NCBI GenBank assembly: GCA_000727475.1
Contig: KL647297.1
Location: forward strand, 206,266-270,265
DNA: 64,000 nucleotides
Direction of reading: 5' to 3'
From: Sarcocystis neurona
Lineage: Eukaryota > Apicomplexa > Conoidasida > Eucoccidiorida > Sarcocystidae
Shown here: piece by piece, positions 47,901-59,500 of the stretch
Numbering within the stretch: position 1 is the stretch's first letter
Layout of the letters: each line of letters begins with the position of its first letter
Program-made: the position numbers and the translations under genes
The notes under the pieces: generated by a model
Databases searched by the model: none
What the model saw: only the letters and a program-made list of their open reading frames with translations
What the model was told of the DNA's origin: nothing

Positions 47901-50494
47901 CCGTCTCTGTCTCTCTCTGTCTGCCGGTGTACAAAAGAGGACGAAGTGGCGCCGCCGTGGAAGGCTGCTACTTATTGCTTGATTTACTTTTGCAAAACAG
48001 AGTTTCAGGTCATTTCTTCTTCGTAAAACTTCTCTTTCCCTGCTACACTTCTTGCCCCACCTGCGTGGCGACGCTCTTCTCCTCCTCTTCACGTAGCGAT
48101 ATCTGTAGATACAGACCTCCGTACGCATATACATGTATATATATATATGTGTGTATGTGTACGCCTATACTCGTTTACATCGGTGTCCATGTTTATATGA
48201 GTACTGCGCACTGGTGTACACAGACGTTTTACCTTGCCGACATCCCGCTATCCCTGTGTGTGGATGTATTTACGTACGTGTATACACTAATATATATATG
48301 TGTATGCAGGCGCATGTATACGTATATATATCTACCTATCTCTCGCTCTATATATATGTATATATGCGTACGACTGTCTCTGGTCGTGTACATCGGTCTG
48401 AATGGGTACACAAGTAGAATCCACCTGTGTGTACCTGCCCGCGCCTTATCTTCTTGTGCCCCTCCCCTTTCCTCATGTGTGTGAGAGACTAAATGTACGT
48501 TGAGCCTGTGTGAAGACCGTCTCTATATAGCTGTAAGTATATATGTTGTACGTACATCTCCCTCTCTGCTTTTCTCTTTATATGTAAACATGTATGTTTT
48601 CTCAATGTATGTAAAGTTACATAGATGTAGAGCCGCTTGTACACATACGTGTATATATCCTCATACTGTGTATACTACTACGTGTAGTTTTACGCACATG
48701 CACGTACGTGGACAAATATACATACAATTATATACGCATATATCAAAGGGGTGTAATATTGTATAGGATTCTGTGTGTGTATATATATATATGTATATGT
48801 ATGCGTCAAAGAAGTGAAATATGGTATAGGACCGTGTATATATATATGTATATATGTTGTGTAGGATCCTGTGTGGGTGTATATATATGTATATCTATAT
48901 ATATATATATATATGCGTATGCCTCGAAGTGAAACATTGTATAGGACCGTGTATATATATATGTATGTATAGGGGTGGTGTACACTTGAGAGGCTGCTGT
49001 GACGCGTACATGCGTGTTTGGCATCCTGTCTTTCTGTGCCGGTGTCAGTGTTCCTCTTAACCTCCTTTTACGAGTCAATATTTACCTGCGTGTACATAGT
49101 ATTTACGTATATATAAGCATCTTTCTGTATGTGGCTGTACGTATATGTGTAACTCGTATGTATATTTTCTGTATGTATACTAGTTACTGTGGAAGGGCAT
49201 ATATCTCTGTGTGTACACCTGACACAAGAGTGTGTGTATTTCTGTGTGTATACATGTATGCAGTTCTTCTGCAGTTCTGACAGCGTGTGTGTGTGTTCGT
49301 TGCTTTGCCAGAGAAGCTTGTCGTTGTTTCACGTAAGTCGTGGTCGCTGTCTGCTGATTTTCCGTCCTCTTCAGGTGGTGCTGCTGCTGCTGCTGGTGCT
49401 GCTGATGCTGGTGTTGCTGTTCGTGGTGCTGCTGGTGCTGGTGCTGGTGTTGGTGGTGTGAATCTTGTCTGCGTCCTGCGGCGTGTCGTTCTGCTGCCTC
49501 CTTTTTCGTTGCCGCCAAGTCCCCCTCTTCTGTTGTCTTCCTCTTCTTTTCCTTTTTCCTTCTCGTCGTCCTGCCCACCTAGTAGCTGTCGGGCTGCTGC
49601 GTGAAAGCTGCTGCTGCAGCTGTTTCTCTTCGCTGCTGCGGTTGACGCGGCGGCGGCGTGATGCTGCTCTGTGGGGTGTGGCTGGCAGGAGCCTGTTTGA
49701 CGCGTTGCATGCGCTCGAGGGCGTCAAAGACTGCGGCAACAGTAGCAGCAACAGCAGCAACGGCAGCAGCAACAACAGCAGCAGCAACAGCAGCAATACG
49801 GACACAGCAGTGGAAATTTTGCGGCAGATCGCCGAGGTGCTGGTGTGGGGAGAGCAGCACGAGAAAAATGACAGTTTCTTCGACTCTTTCTGCGAGCAAA
49901 ATCTCCTTGCTTTTTTTGCTGCCGTTGCAGCGCAGCCGCGTGTGGACACGGCCGTCAAGATTCAGCTGCTGCAGACCCTCAGCATTCTCGTGCAAAATAT
50001 TCAGAGGAAAACCGCTGTCTGTAAGCCAAGTTTACAGCAAGAAAGCAAGCAATGCAGAAAGAAAGAACATCCAGAAAGAACACGGAGGCGATAGCAGGCG
50101 AAGAGGACTGCTACGAATAAAGAAAAGAACGAACAGAGAGACAGGCCACGAGGCAGAAGAGAAAGGCATCAGAACGAAGCAGAAGGATACGGGCAAAACA
50201 AGCAGAACGGCAGAGAGAGATAGCAGCAGGAAAAGCGGGAAACGATAGACAGCCGCAGCTCTCGATCTGTGTTGCCCAGCAGCGCCTCCACCCGCGCGTG
50301 CGTGCTCCTTTGCAAAAGAACGAGAAGAGAAACAAGAAGCAGCAGCAGCACTTGCTAAAGCAGCAGCGTAGGGGCTGCCGAGGGGGCGTCGTGTGACAGC
50401 CGCTAGCTCTTGTTTTTCTCTCTCGTCAGCTGCAGCAGCAACAGCAGCTTGTCTCACTGCAGCCGCAACAGCAGCAGTCCGAGGAGGAAACGGC

Positions 50495-50529
<35 letters not shown>

Positions 50530-53500
50530 CAGCAGCGGTAGCAAGCGATAGCGACAGGAGCAGGGGCAGGAGACGCGCGCGAAGAACGTGAAGCAGCAGT
50601 TTTCCTGCGATAGCAAGCAGTAGAGAAAAAGGAGAAGCGGAGCTGCCTCTGCGGCTCAGGCAGCAGCAGGACCAGCGGCCCACGCTCCCCTACGGTGGCT
50701 GCTGCTGCCGCACGACTGCTCCTGCTGCGAGTTGCTGCTGCGAGTTGCTGCTGCTGTGCTGCTGCACGCGAGAGAAAGGAGAAATGCGTACCTTCTTCTC
50801 CGCAGGCAGACGTTCATCAGTGGCTGTCTGCATGTATATTTCTCACGTATGTGCACGCCAGTAATATAATTCGTAGGGGCGTCTTCTGTTCGTCTCTGTA
50901 TCTCTTTCGTCCTCCCTTCTCGTTCTCTTCTTCTTGCTGCTCCTCCTTTATATCCCTCTCTCTCATCGTCCTCGTCTTTTCCCCCCCCCTCATCTTCCCG
51001 TCACTCGTTTTCTCTGTTTTCCTCCTTCACTCTCTCTCACGTATTTTCCCGCTTTGCTTTTGTCTCCCTTCTCTCTCTTTTTCGGGGGGCACGGGTTTCT
51101 GGCGTACATATACTTACGTACACAGGTACATAGGTAGAAATGTACTATACCTCAAAACCGGTACACGCTCCCGGTACACACATGTCAAGTATATATATAG
51201 ATATATACATCGTAAAGGATATATACATATATGTATAGACTGACGTATTTGCGCAGAGGTTCGTGTGCTCCTTTATTTACTGTTTGTATGCGAGTCCAGC
51301 TGGGGGGGTGGTGGGCTGGGTGTCACTACTTGCAAATATATGTAGCTGTCTCTCGCGAGTCGAGTACGTATATATACGTATGTGTAGGTGGAGAAGCAAT
51401 ATTGACGTAGGTGTAGTCCGTAGATAGCCGAGCACATACATATATATATATATAGAGAGAGAGAGATAGATAGATGGATAGATAGATGAAGAAGATTTAT
51501 GTAGACCACGCCGTGCGGAAGATAAGCTCGTGTGTGGAGATAGTGTAGCCAAGCGAGGTGTCTGTACATCAATTCTCGGGTGTACATACACTCGTCGAGG
51601 GCGGATACGCAGCGCTGTACTCACGCCTGTGCCTGGGTATCGCTAGTTAGGAAGCGGCCATGTGTAGGGGTAGAACTGTAGAGAATTGTGGAGAAACAAT
51701 AACATAGAGCGACAGCAACACTTCAGAGATTTCCTCGTTTTCGTGATTTTCTCTCTATTTCTATGTACGTTAGCAGCGGCTAATTCTTCTTCTCCCAAAC
51801 TTAGCATTGTGGATCTACGTAGCTTATATATATATATATGTACACGCACGCATGTCTACATATCTATTTACATATCTGTCTACCTGTAAATATGTATGCA
51901 TACGTATATGTGTATACACGCACGCGCGTTTACGTACTTATGAACGTGTCTCTCTCTGTATATATATACGTATGTATATTTTATATATTTGTCCGTATAT
52001 ACGCTTGCCTGTATATATAGACATATATTTATATATTGTATTGGCTTGTCTGTAGACACCAGTGTGTGTGTGACTGAAATATCAGCCAGTGCAACTGCGA
52101 AGAAACGTTGGCCGAGTTTTTAAAACTGTCACACCAGCCTTGCTGCTGCGGCGTACGTACATTTGAGAAGGCTACAAGAGGGACGTACAGAAGAACTCGA
52201 AGATGAGGGCACACACTCTCTGCTCTCTCTGCGCTGCGTGCTCCTTCTGCTGCCGTGCGCTTTACGCGAGGACCACTTGGGGGGGCACCTGTGGCGTGTG
52301 AAACAGCGAAGAATTTCTCTTCTCACTGCTGCTGCCTCTGTGCGGCTGCCGTGTCTCTGCTACTTCTGCTGGTACTGCGACTGGGCGCCGCTGCAGCTTT
52401 CTCTGGTGGCGGTTTCGTTGCTGCTGCTGTTGCTGCTTCTCTCCAGCTGCTGCTGCTGTGGTTGACGGTGCACTGCTGCTGCTGCTGTCGTCGTCCCCGC
52501 GCTGCTGTTGCCGTTGCTGCTGCTGTCCTCCTGCTACTCCGACAGCTGCTGTTGCCGCGTGGCGCTGCGGTGTGCCGCCGCTGCCCTGCCACTGCTGCCG
52601 CGTTGCGGCTGCGACGGGCTCGTGCTGCTGCCGGTCCTCCTCCTGTTGCTAATGCTGCTGTGTGTGTGGGGTGCTGCTGCCGTCGCGGCTTTTCCTGCTG
52701 CTGCTGTTGCTGCGTCTCTTCCTGTTTTCCACGCTCCAGACTACCTGCTGAGCAACAACTACATCAACGCGATACTCAGCGCAGGGTGGGGGGGCTTCGA
52801 TCTGAATAACGAAGAAGTCGTCGGGTGGTACATCTCATTTATCAAAGGACTGTCTTTGCTGATAAACGAGGAAACCGCGAAGCTTTTTCTTAATAGCGGC
52901 GCGCCCCACTTCCCCGTCTATGCAGAGGCTGTCAAATTCTTTACACATAAAGACTCTATGGTGCGCACCCATGTTCGAACCGTCACGTTAAATGTTTTCA
53001 AAAGTAAGTTTTCCTCGTATCTGTAGCCGGCCCTCCTTCCTATTCATGTGACAAGCAATGCCTCTCCTCCTCCTCCTGCTCATGCTTCTGCTGCTGCTGC
53101 TCCTTCTGCTCATCCTGCTGCTGCGTCTGCTGCTGCTGCTACGTCTGCTGCTGCTGCTGCGTCTGCTGGTGCGTCTGTTGCTGCGTTTTGCGTCTGCTCC
53201 TGCTTTTGCGGCTGCTTCTGCCACTGCAGCTGCTTCTGCCACTGCAGCTGCTTCCGCCACTGCAGCTGCTTCTGCCGCTGCTGCTACTTCTCCTCCTCCT
53301 GGTGCTTCTGTTTCTTCTGCTGCTGCTTTTTCTTCTGGTGCTGCTGCTCCTTCCTGCTGCTGCCGTTGCTTGTTGTTCACGTTCCTCTATCCAGGTTACA
53401 CTGCTGCTGGTTCTTCTTTCCTCCTGCGGGCCGGCTGTCTGCGCTGCCTCTTCTTCTTCTGTTAAGGGTTGCTGCTGCGGCGTTGCCTCAGAGAATGTTG

Positions 53501-56500
53501 TCGGCTGCTGCTGCGACCCTGTCAACGGTTTGCTTCTGCTGCTGCTGTTGCACCTGAGGCTGCGCCTGCCGCTGCCCGTCTTTTCCCCTGTCTTTTTTCT
53601 CCATCCGCCGCTGCTGCCGCTGAACGTTGGCTCTCCTGCTACTGCCGCCATTTCCGCCGCCTACCCCTGCTGGTGCTTTTCTCTGTTGCTGCTGCTGGTC
53701 CCGCTGCTGCCGTCGCAGGCCTGCTGCTGCTGAACCTGCAAGCAGGACGCCTTCGCTGTCGCTGCTGCTACCAGCGCTGCTGCTCGTCTTGTCGGTGGTT
53801 CTTGGCTGCTGCTGTTGCTTCTTCTTCTCCCTGGCTTGCTGTTGCTCTTCGTGGATTGCTCTAAGCGTAGCTGCTGCTGACGCTGCTGCTGCTGTTTTCT
53901 CTGCTGCTATTTTTTTCTCGTTCCTGAGCTGCATGGGTGCTGACCTCCATCTCTGCTGCTGTGTACGCAGTTGCTGAGCCAGCAGTGAAGGACTTCGTAA
54001 TTCGTCGCGCTTCCTTCTTCTCACACGTGGCATGTTACTTGCGGCTGCAGTGGGCAGAGAGCTGCAGGTTGCTGCGTCTCTGCGTGCGCGCTGCCGCGCC
54101 TCGTGCTTCCTCTCTTTCTTCTCCGGGTGCGTCTGCTGCTCGCACGCCAGCAGCAGCAGCAGGAATACAAACAGCAAGGGAAGGACAAGCAGCTGCGGGA
54201 GGAGTCCACGCCGCAGCAGGAGAAGTTCAGACAGCAGCAGGAGAAATCCAGGCTGCAGCAGCAGGAGTAGCCGAGAGCGAGGACACAGCAGAGAAACGTG
54301 CGTCTGTGTTGTGGCCGCCAGCGTCGGAGGCGGTCGAAGACGAAGCAGCAGCAGCAGCACGTGCAAGAGTAGGCGGCGTATCAGCCGGAGCGGCAACGGA
54401 TACAGCAGAAGGAAGAGGAGGAAGTGGGGAAGATGAAGAAACAGCAGCAGCAGGGGCGGGAGGAACGCCGCAGTCAATTACTCGACTGCACACGAGGCTA
54501 TCGCTGGGTGCTGCGCCGTCGTCGTTGCCGCCAGACTGCAGCAGCAGCAGCAGCAATGGCAGCAGCAGCAGCAACAGCAGCAGTAGTCGCGGCCTGTCTC
54601 GGAGTGGCTCTTCGTTCTGTACCGTTTCATCAGGCAGCGGTCTCCTACCAGCTCTCCCAGTGGCAGCAGCAGAAAAAGATGCAACATCAGTAGCAGCGCG
54701 AGCAGCAGCAACGTCGGCAGCAGCAGCGTCAACAACAGCAGCGTCAGCAGCAGCAGCGTCAGCAGCAGCACCGCCAGCAGCAGCAGCGCCAGCAGGAGCA
54801 GCGCCGGTAGGAGCAGCGTCAGCAGGAGCAACGTCAGCAGCAACAACGGCAACAGGCGCAACAGCCGCAGCAACAGGAGCGACCGCCGTGGGAGGGTCGG
54901 CGCAGGGACAGAGCAGACCTCGTGGCAGCAAACATAGAAGACGTCTAGATTCACTTCAGAAGCCGCAGCAGCAGGCAGCAGCACCGTCTGTTTCCCCCCA
55001 CGCTGACGAAGCGTTTTCGTCTCCCGTAGGTGCTTCTTCTTCTCCTCTTGATTCTTCGTCTCGTGTTCCTGCTGCTGCAGTGTTTTCTGCTTCCCGTTCG
55101 CCTCCCGCTCCTGCTGCTGCATACTGCCCACCAAGTGCTGCTGCTGCGGCTGCTTTTTCTCTACGGGAGGCGAAAGGAAAAGGCCGGTCCCGTACCTACT
55201 CCAATATTGCCGAGGTGGCAGCTGCAGGTGCTTCGGAGACGAGACGGGGGACTGCAGCGTCTGCGTCTCCGCCGGCGGTACGACGTCGTGCTGGCGCCTC
55301 CGGCACCCAGCGGCAGCAGCAGCCACCGCGCATGCAGCAACAGCGGCAGCGCGTGCAGCAGCAGCAAAATGAAGAAGAGAAAGAAGTCGACGCGGCGGAA
55401 GTTTTAGCCCCCTCGCAGGTGATGGACTGCTGCTCTCGCTCTGGGTCAGCGCCGTGGTTGTTACGAAGCAACAGCGGCAGCAGCTCAACAGCAAGAAGTG
55501 CTACTGCAGCTGCTGTTGGGGCTCTGCAAACCAGCTGCGCCGACTCTGAAGAGTTGCTGGACTATATTCAAGATATTTTCAGTTTGCATGTGGAAGAGTA
55601 TAGTGCCCTGCTGGTGGAAAGACTGCTGATATATACATTCTTCCCGGTGCTGATCGGCTGCCTCTGTCGCGGCTGCTTGAACAGCAGCAGCAGCGCAGCC
55701 GCAGCGACAGGTGCAGCAGCCGCAGGAGTAGCAGCAACACGAGCAGCAACGAGGGGAGAACCGCGAGGTGGGACTCTTCGCAGTCTCTCACAAGGCAGCC
55801 GACAGCCGCAACAGCAGCAGCAGCAGCAGCATGGCAGCCCACGTCCCTCCGACTGGCACCAGCAGCAGCGTGATACGGTGTCAGGCAGGGTGCCACAGCA
55901 GGAAGTCGTGCAGCCACAGCAGCACCAAATGCAGAAGCAGATACTCTCTAAAGGACTGAGGAAAAGAATATCTGTAGCGCCTGCGACAAGTAAGCATTTT
56001 CGCGGCTGGTGGCGGAGGTGGTGATGCACCTGTTGCTGCTGTTCTCTTTCTTTGCTGCTGCTGCTGCTCCCGTATGTGCCGGCCACACGCGCGGCTTGTG
56101 CTACCTTCTCTGGGCTGCTGTAGCTGCTGTTGTAGACGCTCCTGCTGCTGCACCACTGAGTGATGAACGTCGTGCTGCTGGTGCGAGGCCCACCGCGGTG
56201 CTGCTGCTGTCGCTCCTTCTCTCGGGTGACCTGTAGCAGCTGCTGCCCGTACTCTTTACGCCTGCTGTGCTGCTCTTCTGTTTCTGCTTCTGCTGCTTCT
56301 CGTCCTGCTGTCAACAGTCTTGTTGCTACCCATTCTGCCCCCACTGCTGCCATATCATCCACACACAAGCCGTCCTGCTGCGGCAGCGCCAGCATGCAAT
56401 CGTGTGCCCAGCTATATGCTTGTGTGTGTAGGCGCAGGTGGGTACGGCCGGAGGCGGGGGGGTTGCAGTTGCTGTTGCTGCAGCTGCATGCATCCGGGCT

Positions 56501-59500
56501 TTGATTCAGTTCTCATATTGACCTGCAACTTAAACCTTCTTAGACTTCTTGCTGCTGTCAACCGTAGCCGTGCTGCTGCTGGTGCTGTGGCGTAGGCTGC
56601 TTCTGCTTCAGGTGCATGCGTCCTCACTTGCCGATAGTGGAGTTGCTGCGTTGATACCTGCTGTTGCGGCTGCTGTAGTAGCTGCAGTCGTCGGACTCTC
56701 CGCTCCCCATCTGCTGCTGCTGCTGCCACTCTTGCTGCTTTCGCACCTGCGACTGTCGCACGTGCTGCTATCCTCCTCATCCGTCTGCTGGTGCCGGTGC
56801 TGCTGCTGGAACTGGTCCTCTGGCTCGTGCTGCTGACGATTTTGCTGCCCTTGCTGCAGCTGCGCCTCTTTTCGCCGTGGAACCTGCTGCCTCTTCTGCT
56901 GCGGCGGCGAGACTTGACAGCGTCTTCCGTTCATGTTGTGCTGCTGCAGCTGCTGCGGTCGAGAGCGTGGGGAAGCACGGGCTGCTGAGAGGCACGCGGG
57001 ATGAAGAGGCGGCCGCTTATTCTGACTCAGCAGTGCCTCTGCGGCCTCGTGCTGCAGCAGGTGTCGGAGGAAATGGAGAAGCGCTAGCAGCAGCTCGAGC
57101 CACAGCAGCAGCAGCAGCATCATCGCGAGGGACAGCAGAAATAACAGCGGCAGGAAGTGAGGAGGAGTTCGAGAGAACGTGGAGCAGCAGCAGCAGCAAC
57201 CTGCGGCCGGTCGAGTCAGATGTGCTATCTCGCGCGTCGCTTCCTGCTGCAGCAGCTGCTCCTCCTGCAGGTCTGCCGGCTGCTGATAGCGACGGCGGCG
57301 GCAGCAAGGAGCAGTGGGGAAAGAAGGGCAGAGAAAAAAGAAGCCCCTTTGAGAAGGCGCGTGTCTCCGGCAGCAGTTCTGCTGCGGCAGCTCTTCTCGA
57401 GCAACAGGCGCAGCAGCATCAAAGACCCGCAAGAAATTCTGACAGCCCGCAGGATAGCCGCAGCAGCAGCACGAGCTCTACCGGCCCAAGCAGCAGCAGC
57501 AGCACGGCGTGCAGCAACAGCAGCAGCGGTGACACGCCGTCGTTCGCCTCCTCATTTGCAGCTGCTGCTGCCCGTGGGACGCAGGCAGAAGGAAGAAGCA
57601 GCAGCGGCAGCACCGCAGACGAAGCAGTCGCAGAGGCAGCTGCAGCAGCGGCCGCAGCAGGGGGAGACGGAGACGAAGCAGCAGCAACTGCAGCAGGAGC
57701 AGCACCGTACGGAGAAGAAGGAGAAGAAGAAGCGACCTGTAGAGCAGCAGCAGCAGAAGACGAAGGAAGAGAAAAGACGGCAGCGAGCGAGGCCGACATC
57801 GTCGGCGGCGAGGGGAGCGACTTAGGTGTACGTACACCGGAGACAAAGCAGCAGGCAACCTCGGCAACAGCACCACCTTTCCCTGCTGCGGCCCCCGACC
57901 CTGCCTTTGCTGAAGTACACCAGGATCTAACAGAGAAGCTTGTTGCTCTCTACATACTGCAGCAGGCCTTCCGAGTGAGGACTCACCAGCAACAGCCGCA
58001 AGCGCACTAACCATCCAAGTGCTGCTGCTGCTGCTGTTGGGTCTCTGATGTTTTACGTGCGCAGGTGCAGCGCGGCTCTTCGGTTCCTCTCGTATATGTA
58101 TTCGACGGACACGGTGGTAGACAGTCGTGCATACTCTTTACACGCGAACGTCGAGCAGCATTCTTCTCATCTGTGCATGCGTCTGTGGCGTGGTCACATA
58201 TATAGACGCATGTAGATCTGTTAGTACGAAGTGTGTTTCTGTGGGGAGATGCGACGGCAGTGATGTCCACGGAAAAACATCTCTCGCAAGAAAAGCGACG
58301 GCCCTCTCTATTTCTGTCTCTCTCAATATATCCATACGTATAAATATAACACTCGTCATATATATATATATATATATAGGAACACGTAGGCGTATGTGTG
58401 TGTGTGCACACCATATTTGGTATACATATTGGTATATATATGACTATCGCACAAGCAGACAGGTGCTGTATGCAGACGTCTGTTCTACGCGTAGACTTAC
58501 ACTATATATATTTCACATACTATCTCGTACGGATCGCATATATATATATATATATGTTTATATGTGGGTGTCCCATATATATATATGCATATCTGCATAT
58601 GTTAGTATCTTATATATACATATATACGTGTATATATATTAGTATCTTATATATACATATATACGTGTATATATATATATATGCATATGTGCACACGTAA
58701 GTATCACACGTACATATGTATATATATATGTAGGCGTGTATGTATAGGTGTGTATATATGCGTGTACGCATATGTAAATATCTCGTATATATATATATAT
58801 ATGTATCGTCTGTAGATTCTATATGAAGGTATGTATTACATGTGTATATATTATGTAGGTATGTGAAGAAATTTGATTTGTGTTGGGTTTTGCCGTTGCA
58901 GTCGATCCAACACGAAGAGCTGCTGCGGCCGCTTTTGGCGCTGCTGTTCCTGCCACACATTCCTCAGCAGCTGCTGCTGCTCGCGGGCGCTGCTTCCCCC
59001 CCCACGCCTGCTGCCTTTGCTGTTCTCGAAGCAGGCCCCGCTGCAGCCAGAAACCCGGACAGCTATCTGCCGGAAGAATGTAGCAGCGCGGGTGATCCTC
59101 TTCCAGTGAAGACGCAGCAGCAGCGGCAACAGCAGGGCGTGGGGCAGCAGGGGCAGCAGATGCAGACGTCGCAGACGAGACTGGGCGACATGGAGTTGCA
59201 GCAGCAGCACGTGGGGGAAGGACAGGAGGAGGAGAAGAAGAACAGGGCAGTATTGTGGGGAGAAGGTCAGAAGGGACGCGCAGGCACCGCAGGAGACGAA
59301 GAAGTGGCAGCAGCAGGCGAAGCAGATCAAGCAGCGGAGGGAGCAGCAGCAGCAGTGGCAGGCATCAGCGATCGCGACGAAAACAGCGACAGGAAGAAAG
59401 CCAACGTCTCGAGCAGGAGCAACAGCAGGAAGGAAAGCGGGAGGAGTGGTGGGGAGCGCAGCAGCAGCAGTCGTATCCGGGGAAGCAGCGTCATCTGGGG

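Noticed and set aside
47700..47930. Pyrimidine repeat open frames (Ser/Val/Leu/Pro)
   Set aside because: A simple GTCTCCGTCTCC repeat within a CLEC16A-like intron; no coding evidence.
53488..54477. Minus-strand Leu/Gln/Arg-rich frames over CLEC16A exon 4 (also 54,478-55,494 and 60,084-61,337)
   Set aside because: The plus strand carries conserved blocks at both ends of the exon with matching phases; the minus frames are antisense products of CAG repeats.
56412..57432. Minus-strand frames with Gln/Ala runs
   Set aside because: They overlap CLEC16A exon 5, whose last helix and phases fit on the plus strand.
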